A stretch of 64,000 bases of DNA from Candidatus Thermochlorobacteriaceae bacterium (GTDB lineage Bacteria > Bacteroidota > Chlorobiia > Chlorobiales > Thermochlorobacteraceae): positions 62,001-126,000 of the forward strand of contig JAJUFC010000009.1 of NCBI GenBank assembly GCA_029263855.1, given 5' to 3'. Numbering within the stretch: the first letter of the stretch is position 1; each line of letters opens with the position of its first letter. The position numbers and the translations under genes are program-made. The notes below the pieces were generated by a model that saw only the letters and a program-made list of their open reading frames with translations, was not told where the DNA came from and ran no database searches. Shown here in pieces: positions 53,874 through 62,988 of the stretch.

Positions 53874-54548
53874 TTATGCGGTCGCATTGCGTTTATCGCT
53901 TGCTTCTTGCTGTTTTTTCTTGCGTTCTTCGGCTTCGGCTTTCAAAGCAGCTTCTTGTTGTGCACGCTCTTGGGCTTCTTTTTTCTCGAGAGCCTCAATT
54001 TTGGCTTTATCAGGCACATAAAAAACATAGAGGTTTTTGCCTTCCATTTTCGGTGGTGTTTCTTCTTTACCGACTGTGCTAAGCCTATCTGTCAAGCGTT
54101 TCAAGAGTTCGTAGCCTTTTTCTTTATAGACGATAGCGCGTCCGAGAAATACGACGGTTGCACGAACTTTATCGCCCTTGCGTAAAAATTCTTCTGCGTG
54201 ATTGGCTTTGAAGTCAAAGTCGTGCTTGTCGGTGTTCGGGTGAAACCGAATTTCTTTCAGCGCGGACGTTTTCGTTTTCTTTTTGGCTTCTTTTTCTTTT
54301 TTCTCGATTTCGTAAAGGAACTTACCGTAGTCGGCGATTTTGCACACGGGCGGTTGCGCGTTGGGCTGAATCTCAATCAAATCAAGCCCTAATTTTCGCG
54401 CTTCGCGCAAAGCATCGCCGGTTTTCATCACTTGCTGGTCGCCTGCGGGAAAAATCACGCGGATTTCAGGAATGCGGATTTCCTCGTTGGTGCGATGCGC
54501 CTTGCTGTTATTTCGGTCTCGGTCTCGGTTATCTCTAAAATCTCTCAT
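53874..54548 (-). CDS. infC: Translation initiation factor IF-3
   Basis: The 224-residue product has the IF-3 N domain ([62 protein letters not shown]), linker helix and C domain ([40 protein letters not shown]). It starts with ATG here, not the rare codon used by enterobacteria. A Lys/Glu/Ala-rich tail of about 40 residues follows the C domain, as in other Bacteroidota. Confidence 0.97.
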   Translation of the reverse strand: MRDFRDNRDRDRNNSKAHRTNEEIRIPEIRVIFPAGDQQVMKTGDALREARKLGLDLIEIQPNAQPPVCKIADYGKFLYEIEKKEKEAKKKTKTSALKEIRFHPNTDKHDFDFKANHAEEFLRKGDKVRATVVFLGRAIVYKEKGYELLKRLTDRLSTVGKEETPPKMEGKNLYVFYVPDKAKIEALEKKEAQERAQQEAALKAEAEERKKKQQEASDKRNATA

Positions 54549-54661
54549 TATATTTTTGTTCAGGTTGCGTTCAGTTATGTTTTACGCTGCGAGCGTTGTT
54601 TCTTCGATTTCGGTGAGCAGCGCGTCGGGCGAGCGCGGGTTCGGATACAAGCCCATATCGC

Positions 54662-55225
54662 TCAAAGTTTCGTGCCGTCGTAGATGTCCGCCAGCAGAAG
54701 CGTCGCGCCAACGGAGCGAAGTTCTAACTGCGCGGACTTATCCTCCAAGACGATGTAATCCCACTCGTTGCGCGCCTTGCGACGAAATACCTCCACCCGA
54801 ATGCTCTCCGTCGACACCAACACATACTCCTGCAACAAAGGCAGAGTTTGGTATTCATCAAACTTTTCGCCCCTGTCCCGATTCACAGTGGATTTTGAGG
54901 AGACCTCAAACAGCACAATCGCGTTGCTCAAAATGTCGCTCTCCAAATCCAAGTTCTCGCGTGGCACGACCGAAACATCGGCGTAACGATAGTTGCCGCA
55001 AGACTCAATGTCAATCTTCACGCCGCTCGAGAGCGCGCGATATGGACTGCCTTTTAGCACAGCGGCAAACAGCGCAATCAAATTGCCAACGATGATTTCG
55101 TGGATGATTTTTGGCATTTCGCATTGAACGAGTTCGCCATTGACAAACTCGTAGCGTTCTTCGCTCTGGCGGTCAAATTCCAAGTATTCTTCTCGCGTCA
55201 TCTTTCGCGTCAAAACTTGCGTCAT
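54662..55225 (-). CDS. Uma2 family endonuclease-like protein
   Basis: The 187-residue product matches Uma2 (DUF820): TREEYLEFDRQSEERYEFVNGELVQCEMPKIIHEIIVGNL; YADVSVVPRENLD; IVLFEVSSKSTVNRDRGEKFDEYQTLPLLQEYVLV. The D...E-x-S/K pattern gives a PD-(D/E)xK fold; cleavage activity is unproven. It sits between thrS and infC, breaking the usual operon order. Past its stop, a different frame is open to 54582 (LSDMGLYPNPRSPDALLTEIEETTLAA), which looks protein-like and could be a frameshifted tail. Confidence 0.85.
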   Translation of the reverse strand: MTQVLTRKMTREEYLEFDRQSEERYEFVNGELVQCEMPKIIHEIIVGNLIALFAAVLKGSPYRALSSGVKIDIESCGNYRYADVSVVPRENLDLESDILSNAIVLFEVSSKSTVNRDRGEKFDEYQTLPLLQEYVLVSTESIRVEVFRRKARNEWDYIVLEDKSAQLELRSVGATLLLADIYDGTKL

Positions 55226-55232
55226 CGTTTCC

Positions 55233-57200
55233 TCACTTTCTTGATGCGATTTCTTCTTTCAACATCGCAATGGTTTCGTCAAGCGGCTTCACGCCTTTGT
55301 CGCCTTCCTTGTGCCGACGCACCGCCACGCTTTTCGCGTCGCGTTCTTTTTCGCCAATGACGAACATATACGGAATCTTTTTCACTTCCGCGTCGCGGAT
55401 TTTCTTGCCGATTTTTTCGCTGCGCTCATCAAGCTCAGCGCGAATCTTCTCGGCTTTGAGCGTCTCGACCACTTCCGCCGCGTAGTCATTGACGGCATCA
55501 ACAATCGGCAACACGGCAACTTGCGCGGGCGCGAGCCACAAGGGAAAATCACCCGCGAAGTTTTCAATCAAAACGCCAATAAACCGCTCCATTGAACCAA
55601 ACGGCGCGCGATGAATAATCACGGGACGATGCTCTTTGTTATCGCTGCCTGTGTAAGTGAGGTTGAATCGCTCTGCCATCACATAATCGACTTGCACCGT
55701 GCCGAGTTGCCACTTGCGTCCAATCGCGTCGCGCACGATGAAGTCGATTTTCGGTCCGTAGAAACTCGCTTCGCCAATGCCGATAAAGTAACTGAGTTTC
55801 ATTTTCTCGGCGGCGGCGCGCACGTCGTTTTCGGCTTGTTCCCAGAGTTCGTCGGTGCCGCCATATTTGGCTTTGTTGGATTTGTCGCGGAACGAGAGGC
55901 GCGTTTGCACGTCTGCGAATCCCAGCGTGGAGAAAACCAATTGCGTGAGGTCAATCACATTGCAAATTTCCTCTTGCAGTTGGTCTTGGCGGCAATAGAT
56001 GTGCGAATCGTCTTGCGTAAATCCGCGCGCCCGCGTCAATCCGTTGAGTTCGCCCGATTGCTCATAGCGATAGACCGTGCCGAACTCCGCCAAACGAATG
56101 GGCAAATCGCGGTAACTGCGCGGCTTTGCCGCATAAATCTGATGATGATGCGGGCAGTTCATCGGCTTCAAAAGATACTGCTCTTCTTTGCCCGTCTCAT
56201 CGGTGAACGTGATGGGCGGAAATTGCGAATCTTTGTAGTAAGGATAGTGCCCCGATGTTTTGTAGAGCTCAATGCTCCCGATGTGCGGCGTATAGACGGC
56301 TTGATAGCCGCGCTTGAACTGCTCTTCTTTGAGAAAGTTCTCGAGCTCTTGGCGAATGATGGCGCCTTTGGGTAGCCAAATGGGCAAGCCGCTACCGACT
56401 TTGGGCGAGATGAGAAAGAGTTCCATTTCTTGCCCGATTTTGCGGTGGTCGCGTTTTTTGGCTTCCTCGATTTGCGCGAAGTGTTGCTTTAAGAGTTTCT
56501 CCGATGGAAACGAAATGCCGTAAATGCGTTGCATTTGTTCGCGGCTCGAATCGCCGCGCCAATACGACGCGGAAATGTTGGTCAGGCGCACGGCTTTCAG
56601 TTTTGAGGTGCGCGGCAAGTGCGGACCCGTGCAAAGGTCGGTAAATCCGCCTTGATGATAAATGGAGACAATCGGTTCGCTGATGCCTTCGAGAATTTCG
56701 ACTTTGTAGGGGTCGATGCGTTTGGTTTTGAAGTATTCAATCGCCGCGTCGCGCGGGAGTTCTTCGCGGGTGATGACAAGGTCGCGCTTGGCAATCTCCA
56801 TCATTCGCTCTTCGATTTTGCGCAGGTCGTCTTCGGTGAATCGATGTTCCGACGAGATGTCGTAATAAAAACCGCTCTCGATGGCAGGACCTGCGCCGAA
56901 CTTCGTTCCGGGAAAGAGTTCTTCAATCGCTTGCGCCATCAGGTGACTTGAACTGTGCCAATAGAGTTCTTTGCCCTCGTCCGAATCGAAGGTGACAATT
57001 TCGATTGCCGCATCTTCTTCAATCGGCAGATTCAGGTCTCGCAGTTTGCCATTGACTTTGATGCCAAGCGCATCTTCGTAGAGTTTTCTGCCAATGGACT
57101 TCGCCACGTCGTTGCCCGTCGCGCCTTTTGGATATTGGCGAATGGAGCCGTCGGGCAGGGTTAATGCAATCTGCTCCGTTAAGAGTTGCGTATCAGACAT
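55233..57200 (-). CDS. thrS: Threonyl-tRNA synthetase
   Basis: From MSDTQLLTEQIALTLPDG the product has 655 residues; the frame extends 29 codons upstream through the hairpin at 57223-57243 and that part is not real. It has TGS, editing (HSSSHLMAQAIEELFPG) and class II catalytic domains with the zinc ligands in MNCPHHHQIY and the later His in VIIHRAPFGSMERF, plus an anticodon-binding C domain. All motifs look intact. The leader is long (about 265 bases from the predicted start site) with a hairpin near the start codon, so autoregulation is plausible. Confidence 0.96.
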   Translation of the reverse strand: MSDTQLLTEQIALTLPDGSIRQYPKGATGNDVAKSIGRKLYEDALGIKVNGKLRDLNLPIEEDAAIEIVTFDSDEGKELYWHSSSHLMAQAIEELFPGTKFGAGPAIESGFYYDISSEHRFTEDDLRKIEERMMEIAKRDLVITREELPRDAAIEYFKTKRIDPYKVEILEGISEPIVSIYHQGGFTDLCTGPHLPRTSKLKAVRLTNISASYWRGDSSREQMQRIYGISFPSEKLLKQHFAQIEEAKKRDHRKIGQEMELFLISPKVGSGLPIWLPKGAIIRQELENFLKEEQFKRGYQAVYTPHIGSIELYKTSGHYPYYKDSQFPPITFTDETGKEEQYLLKPMNCPHHHQIYAAKPRSYRDLPIRLAEFGTVYRYEQSGELNGLTRARGFTQDDSHIYCRQDQLQEEICNVIDLTQLVFSTLGFADVQTRLSFRDKSNKAKYGGTDELWEQAENDVRAAAEKMKLSYFIGIGEASFYGPKIDFIVRDAIGRKWQLGTVQVDYVMAERFNLTYTGSDNKEHRPVIIHRAPFGSMERFIGVLIENFAGDFPLWLAPAQVAVLPIVDAVNDYAAEVVETLKAEKIRAELDERSEKIGKKIRDAEVKKIPYMFVIGEKERDAKSVAVRRHKEGDKGVKPLDETIAMLKEEIASRK

Positions 57201-57474
57201 TCTCGCGATAATCTTTTCTATGCCTTGCGAGTGTGGCAAGGCGTGAGTTAAGCGTCTTTGTTTGACCGAAAATAATGCCCGCATCAATGCGGTTCAACGC
57301 CCGTTTGCGCTTTCTGTGGCAATCTTTTGCGCCGCTTTGCGCCAAGAGTTGCTTTGATGCCGTCAGCTTTTGCCGACCGCTTGCGACTGCTTTTTGTTGG
57401 TTCATCAATCATCGGGAGCGCCGCAACCCCGCGCCTCCAATCCAGCGGAAGCAATGATTGGTGAAGATAGGCGG
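57201..57474 (-). promoter_or_regulatory. Long thrS leader with start-proximal hairpin
   Basis: No gene is visible in this stretch. On the minus strand, counting from a predicted start near 57465, the leader contains an AT-poor structured part (CCAATC/GATTGG pair) and, 22 bases before the ATG, a perfect 7-pair hairpin (GCCTTGC with GCAAGGC, loop CACACTC) at 57223-57243. In E. coli, ThrS represses its own mRNA by binding tRNA-like leader hairpins; the same idea is possible here but unproven. Confidence 0.35.
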
Positions 57475-57505
57475 CAAAGATAAGAGATGGCGAGGGAATT
57501 TGAAA
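57475..57505 (-). promoter_or_regulatory. Predicted promoter of thrS
   Basis: On the minus strand TTTC (57505-57502; consensus TTTG), 19 bases, then TATCTTTG (57482-57475), a full TAnnTTTG. This gives a leader of about 265 bases. Confidence 0.4.
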
Positions 57506-57917
57506 GCGTCGGGGCGCAAAAAGCGATGCGCGACGGTCATTTGAGAACGGCATGCTCACGCTTTGGCGCAAAAGGCATTGAACGCTGAACCGCGTGGCGT
57601 TGCGCTTGCGCCTTGAATCGCGCTATTTTATGCGCAACCGCAGGTTTTGGCGCTTCTGGGAGAGATGCCTTGATGGCGAGGCATTGAACAAAGTCGCTCT
57701 GTATGGACATCTGAAGAAGATTGACGAAAGTTTTGGAGTTGCGCGACGGTATGTAAATTGACGCTGGTTTTGCGAAGGGTTCGAAGCAGTTTGAGGCGGT
57801 TTCGCAAAATCAGTTGTTCATCAAAACAAAGCGAAGCGAAGTTTTGATGAACGTTTAAGAGCGACACTCACCAAAGCAGATAAAGACAACCAGATAATCA
57901 AGTAACATAGAACAATA
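57506..57917. other. Spacer before the defence locus, with a 12-bp inverted repeat
   Basis: No gene or tRNA is visible; the frames that are open here are short and poor. At 57817-57828 and 57842-57853 lies a perfect inverted repeat (GTTCATCAAAAC and GTTTTGATGAAC, 13-base loop AAAGCGAAGCGAA). It marks the change from host-like to AT-rich composition, about 65 bases before the 1587-codon gene, and may be a terminator-like or insertion-edge structure. Confidence 0.45.
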
Positions 57918-60900
57918 ATGACAGAAGAACAAAAAAAATGGTTTGACAAACTACATCAAAAAAGACACAACACGGCAAAAACGCTAATGCAAGACTTTGC
58001 CGTTAGCAATATGTGGAAAAGTGTAATTGAAAAATATAGTGACCACGCTCATTTCATTTACGAACTTTTGCAAAACGCAAGCGACGCAAAGGCGACAAAG
58101 TTATCATTTCAATTAACAAAAAATGGACTCTATTTTAAGCATAACGGCACGAAAAACTTTTGGGTTTCAGATCCCGACAACGAAGAAGTAGACCAGCAGA
58201 ACAATAAACTTGGTGACATTAACGCCATTACGGCAGTTGCACAATCAAACAAAAAAGACCATTCAACTATTGGAAAATTTGGAGTGGGTTTTAAGGCGGT
58301 TTTTCAATACACCGACACTCCACATATTTACGACCCAAACTTTCAATTTAAGATTAGCAAATTCATCGTTCCAATTAAATTGGACAATGATTTGACAGAC
58401 CGACAAAAGAACGAAACTGTTTTTTATCTTCCTTTTGACAAGCAGGAAACAGATGAAAACGGCAATTTAAGAATGCCAAAGGAACGGGCTTATTCTGATA
58501 TTTTAGACAAACTAAAAAAGTTAGTCTTTCCAACATTGTTTCTACCTGACTTGCAAGAAGTGAAATGGCAAGCAGATAACAACGAAGTAGGCGAATACTC
58601 CATAAAAAGAGTAGAAAAGAAGCAAACAGAAGACATTATTTATGAAAGAGTTGAACTCAATCAACAAGTCGGTTTAAAACAAACAAAAGAAAACCTATTA
58701 TTATTCACTAGATTAATAGAAGAACACAATCTCAATTATTCAATTGGCTACTTTTTGGACGAGAATGGGAAATTGATACCAAGAAAAGATCCTGCATTTT
58801 GCTATTTCCCAACCAAAGAAACAACTGATCTCAATTTTATTCTTCACGCCCCATTTTTACTTACAGATAGTCGGGAAGGAATACATCGTTCTAAGGAACA
58901 CAATACTACAATGGTAAAATTGCTTGCACAACTTGCAGCTGACAGCTTGCTAATCCTGAAAGATTTGAAACTATTAAGCGATGATATTATAGACATAATT
59001 CCTTATAAAAATATTGATTATGGTAATGACGGATTCTTTAATGATTTCTATTTCAAAATCAAAGAGAAGTTTCAAACCGAAGAAATTATTCCTGCTAAAA
59101 ACGGAACATTTACAAGTAAGCAAAACGCTTATTGGGCTGACTCTCCTAATTTGGCAAACTTATTTTCGAACGAACAACTTGCTGAATTAGTTAAAAATCA
59201 AAATGCAAAATGGGTATTCGTAACTATCGGTAGAACAAAAGATAAAGAAATTACAGATTATATTGATGGTGGTTCTGAAAGGTCTTGGTACAGAAAAGAA
59301 CCCAATCTAATTAAATCTAATATGGACTTTGAAAACAAAATTGCTGAATTGATTACAAGCGATTTTATCAAAAACCAATCAAATGAATGGCTACATAGAT
59401 TTTATGAATATCTTTCTGAAAGAAAATCTTATCAAGACAAATTCAAAACAAAACCTATTTTTAAAGACTATCAAGGAAATGCTGTCGCTGCATTTGACAA
59501 AATTGGAGGAGAGTTACATAGCATTTTGTTTTTGCCCTTAGACGAAGTAAATTCTACTTACAAAACCATTGACACTGAACTACTTAAAAATGAAAAGACA
59601 AAGGAATTTATTGAAAACTTCGGTATTAAAAAGCCAAGTTTGAAAGATGAAATCTACAATAACATTTTGCCACTGTATAAAAACGATGATAGAAAAATTG
59701 ATAAAGACACACACTTTAAAAAGTTTTTCACTTATTGGAAGAATGCTGGACGACCTGAAGAGTTTATTTCATTAATAAAAGATAAAGAGTTTGTTTCATA
59801 CAAAACAAACAAAGATGAAACAACCTATTATGGAAAAGCGAATGAAATCTATTATCCAACTTCAGATTTGGTAAAGTATTTCGAGTCAAAGCCAGATACA
59901 AAATTTGTTGACCTAGACAAATACTACTCTTTTATCACAGAAGAAAAAGAGCAACAAACTTTGAAAGAATTTTTTTTAAGACTGGGTGTAAGTGAGTTAC
60001 CAAGAATTCTCGAAAAAGAAATAACCGATGCTTCGATAAAAGCAAAACTAAATCTTCGCCAGTCAACACATGGTTACGATGACAGAAACATAACTACTGA
60101 CAGAATTATTGACGGTTGTGATGAGATTACAAAAAATATTGACAAAGAAAAATCCTTAATTCTATGGCGCTACTTGACGAAATTACCAAGTTATGAATAT
60201 TCCAAAGGAACCCATAAATACTTTTATTATCGCGAACAAATTCAATCCTTTGATTCTAGTGCGCTAAAGCTATTAAAAGAGCAAAAATGGTTATTAACTA
60301 AGAGCGGTAAGTTTGTAGCACCAAGCGAAATCTGTATAAATGAATTAGCAGACGGTTACGAGAGTAATTCAGAATTAGAACAGTTATTAGGATTTATTTC
60401 AACTGAAACCGAAAGCACAGCCTCTAAAACTGAAATCGAAAGAATAGCAAGAATAGCCTCTAAATTTAAGAGCGAAGAAGAAGCCGAAGAAGCAAGAAAA
60501 GCTTTAGAAGAAAAAAGAGAGAAAGAAAAACGGAAAGCAGAACGAAAAACGTCAGGAACAAAATCATCAGTTGATTCAGAAGATTTAGAAGGTGCGATTG
60601 AAAGTTTAGAAAATCTTTCAGAATCTGTATCAAAACCGAAATCTGAAAAACAAAAAACAAATATGTTACCCGACTTTGACGAAGATGAAGAACTTGCAAA
60701 AGGAATTGAAGATTTAAAAAACCAACTTGAAATCAAAAAAAGCAGAGTTGATTTAGTAGAAAACATCAACAACAGCATAAAATACTCTTATGATTGGTTT
60801 ATACATTATTTACAACTGCTAACAACATACAGTGAAAAGAAAGATACACAGAAGCAAAAATCAATTTCATATCAAGAAATAAAACCATATAAGGCAGATA

Positions 60901-62681
60901 ATAAATATTTCCTGCTTTGCGGTGCAAGTAGCTATATTTCCTCGGAAATTGAAAATGCTGACGATTTTAAAGTTTCACTTGTATTTGGAAATGGTAAACG
61001 AGAACAAATAACAGTAGAAGGCGTTTCTAAGAAAGGGCAAGATTTATTGATCTATTGCCGAGCCCCATTGCCAAACAACATCCTTTCCCGTCTTTCAAAC
61101 ATATTTAAAGTTGAAATCAACTTTACACCTGTAATAGATTTGCTTGATAGGTTAAAAAAAGCATTTGAAAATTATATTGACAAGTGGGGAAATATTAAAG
61201 AAGCAATGCCTCCATTAAGTTACATATATGGACCGCCAGGAACAGGCAAAACAACAACACTTTGCAATAAAATCAATGAAATATTGACTTCTAACCCCAA
61301 CGCTAAATTCTTAGTTCTTACGCCAACCAATAAGGCATCGGATGTAGTATGTAAAAAGTTGAAAGACATTAATCCCAATATTTATGCAGTTCGTTTAAGT
61401 CGTCCGACAGACCCTGAATTAGAAGAAAGTGGTATTTATGTGGACACATTAGACAACAAATCACTACACAACATAAATGTTGTTACTTCAACGATTCATC
61501 GTTTGCCCTACTTTGAAATTAATGTTGAAAAAGACGGAGAGAATTTTGGATACAAACTTTTTGAACATAGAAACTTTGACTATGTAATTTTTGATGAATC
61601 GTCAATGATAGGTTTGCATTACATCACATTTGCAATAATGGCTTTATTTAAAACAAATCCAAAAACAAATTTCATCGTTGCAGGCGACCCGAAACAAATT
61701 CCACCTGTTATTGAGATAGATGAAAAAGAGTTGGAAAATTTTGACTTTCAAGACGAAAACATTTACAAAATGATGAACCTTGAGAGTTTTAATCCCAAAG
61801 AACAGAAAATTAGAGAAATTGACACAATCCAAAATCTTGATACGCAATACCGAAGTATCCCACAAATCGGACAACTTTTTAGCGAACTTTCCTATTCAAG
61901 TCTATTAAAACACGACAGACAAACGAACAGAAAACAAAGCAAACAACTGCCCGAAAAATTTAAAAACTTGATTTCGTCAAACGTAACATTTGTTGATATT
62001 CCGCTAAATCAAGATAACTCTATTTACAAAGTAAACAAGCTACTTTACAGTTCATATCATACTTATTGTGCAATTTTAGTTTCTGAAATTATCAGATATT
62101 TTGACGAAATAAATAAAAACGAACAATGGACAATTGGGCTAATTGCACCATACAAAGCACAAGCAATTTTGCTGAATAAATTGATAACATCTTACGGTAT
62201 TTCTGAAAACGTAAAAGTGTTCTCCGACACAGTTCACGGTTTTCAAGGCGATGAATGTGATATTGTGTTTTTTGTTTGCAATCCAAATAACTATTCTTAT
62301 TCAGGACACGAAAAAGCACTTTTGTCAAAAGAATACATTTACAATGTTGCAATCAGCAGAGCAAAAGATTATTTGATTGTTTTGCACCCATATACGGCTA
62401 TTTCAAATCCGTTTATCAATAAAATTGGACATTCATACGAAAACAACTTTGGCAACACTAAAATCTTAAACGCCAAAGACATTGAAAAAGAATTATTCAA
62501 TGATGCCAACTACATAGAAAACAACAGCTATGTTTCGGGACACGACAACGTAAATGTGTTTGGACTTTCTGGAATGAAATATTTTATCAAAGCCAACGAT
62601 ACAGCGATAGACATACAGTTAAGTTTTGCGCCCCGAAATCCGCCACTACGGCAAGCCGCAACCCGTTACTGGCAAGCGTAA
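57918..62681 (+). CDS. Sacsin/HSP90-like ATPase fused to SF1 (DNA2/NAM7-like) helicase, probable defence protein
   Basis: The 1587-residue product has a GHKL ATPase domain at the N-terminus (about 30-230): N-box ELLQNASDAKATK with Glu49 and Asn53, and glycine box TIGKFGVGFKAVFQYT from 117, the sacsin/HSP90-like form. A long middle region (about 230-860) matches nothing I know; a Glu/Lys-rich coiled coil spans about 855-965. The SF1B helicase covers about 1080-1500: Walker A GPPGTGKT 1105-1112, motif II FDESSM with Asp1226-Glu1227, motif III GDPKQIPPV, motif IV QYRS, motif V VHGFQGDECDIVFF, motif VI YNVAISRAKDYLIV. No nuclease domain is seen. Such fusions occur in predicted anti-phage loci; here AT-rich composition and a restriction helicase next door support this. 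The last 17 residues look like out-of-family junction sequence. Confidence 0.85.
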   Translation: MTEEQKKWFDKLHQKRHNTAKTLMQDFAVSNMWKSVIEKYSDHAHFIYELLQNASDAKATKLSFQLTKNGLYFKHNGTKNFWVSDPDNEEVDQQNNKLGDINAITAVAQSNKKDHSTIGKFGVGFKAVFQYTDTPHIYDPNFQFKISKFIVPIKLDNDLTDRQKNETVFYLPFDKQETDENGNLRMPKERAYSDILDKLKKLVFPTLFLPDLQEVKWQADNNEVGEYSIKRVEKKQTEDIIYERVELNQQVGLKQTKENLLLFTRLIEEHNLNYSIGYFLDENGKLIPRKDPAFCYFPTKETTDLNFILHAPFLLTDSREGIHRSKEHNTTMVKLLAQLAADSLLILKDLKLLSDDIIDIIPYKNIDYGNDGFFNDFYFKIKEKFQTEEIIPAKNGTFTSKQNAYWADSPNLANLFSNEQLAELVKNQNAKWVFVTIGRTKDKEITDYIDGGSERSWYRKEPNLIKSNMDFENKIAELITSDFIKNQSNEWLHRFYEYLSERKSYQDKFKTKPIFKDYQGNAVAAFDKIGGELHSILFLPLDEVNSTYKTIDTELLKNEKTKEFIENFGIKKPSLKDEIYNNILPLYKNDDRKIDKDTHFKKFFTYWKNAGRPEEFISLIKDKEFVSYKTNKDETTYYGKANEIYYPTSDLVKYFESKPDTKFVDLDKYYSFITEEKEQQTLKEFFLRLGVSELPRILEKEITDASIKAKLNLRQSTHGYDDRNITTDRIIDGCDEITKNIDKEKSLILWRYLTKLPSYEYSKGTHKYFYYREQIQSFDSSALKLLKEQKWLLTKSGKFVAPSEICINELADGYESNSELEQLLGFISTETESTASKTEIERIARIASKFKSEEEAEEARKALEEKREKEKRKAERKTSGTKSSVDSEDLEGAIESLENLSESVSKPKSEKQKTNMLPDFDEDEELAKGIEDLKNQLEIKKSRVDLVENINNSIKYSYDWFIHYLQLLTTYSEKKDTQKQKSISYQEIKPYKADNKYFLLCGASSYISSEIENADDFKVSLVFGNGKREQITVEGVSKKGQDLLIYCRAPLPNNILSRLSNIFKVEINFTPVIDLLDRLKKAFENYIDKWGNIKEAMPPLSYIYGPPGTGKTTTLCNKINEILTSNPNAKFLVLTPTNKASDVVCKKLKDINPNIYAVRLSRPTDPELEESGIYVDTLDNKSLHNINVVTSTIHRLPYFEINVEKDGENFGYKLFEHRNFDYVIFDESSMIGLHYITFAIMALFKTNPKTNFIVAGDPKQIPPVIEIDEKELENFDFQDENIYKMMNLESFNPKEQKIREIDTIQNLDTQYRSIPQIGQLFSELSYSSLLKHDRQTNRKQSKQLPEKFKNLISSNVTFVDIPLNQDNSIYKVNKLLYSSYHTYCAILVSEIIRYFDEINKNEQWTIGLIAPYKAQAILLNKLITSYGISENVKVFSDTVHGFQGDECDIVFFVCNPNNYSYSGHEKALLSKEYIYNVAISRAKDYLIVLHPYTAISNPFINKIGHSYENNFGNTKILNAKDIEKELFNDANYIENNSYVSGHDNVNVFGLSGMKYFIKANDTAIDIQLSFAPRNPPLRQAATRYWQA

Positions 62682-62988
62682 AACGACACTGCAAATATGG
62701 AACAGACGACTAAAACAGATGGACAACATACGAACTATGTTTCAAACAGACAACGAGTAAGCCGACACTCGTTGCCGACTCTTCTGTGTTTTATTTTTTT
62801 CCACCGCGCAAAAATTTTGAAAAGCTACTGCCCTCGCAAACGGCACATCGGCTTTTGCTCCAACCGCACAAGCCATCCCTTCAGGCAATACCAAAGAAGC
62901 CGTTTCTGTCCACGCACTTGAAAACGACGCCATTTGACAGAATCATTTTACCGATATTAGAAACCTTAAAATTTGAATATAAAACGAT
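62682..62988. other. 307-base spacer between defence genes, no gene seen
   Basis: Short frames only; none looks like a protein. The stretch is less AT-rich than the gene before it and has the look of degraded coding or junction DNA (GC-rich start around 62640-62690, CCGCAACCCGTTACTGGCAA). No promoter with a clear TAnnTTTG was found before the next gene. Confidence 0.5.

Noticed and set aside
57275-57571. Short frames and a possible tRNA in the thrS upstream region
   Set aside because: No cloverleaf could be formed and the frames are Arg-rich with no similarity; the region is better explained as leader and spacer.
62697-62921. 74-codon plus-strand frame between the two defence genes
   Set aside because: Basic, Cys/His/Arg-rich composition without family, and no start context; judged to be spacer.
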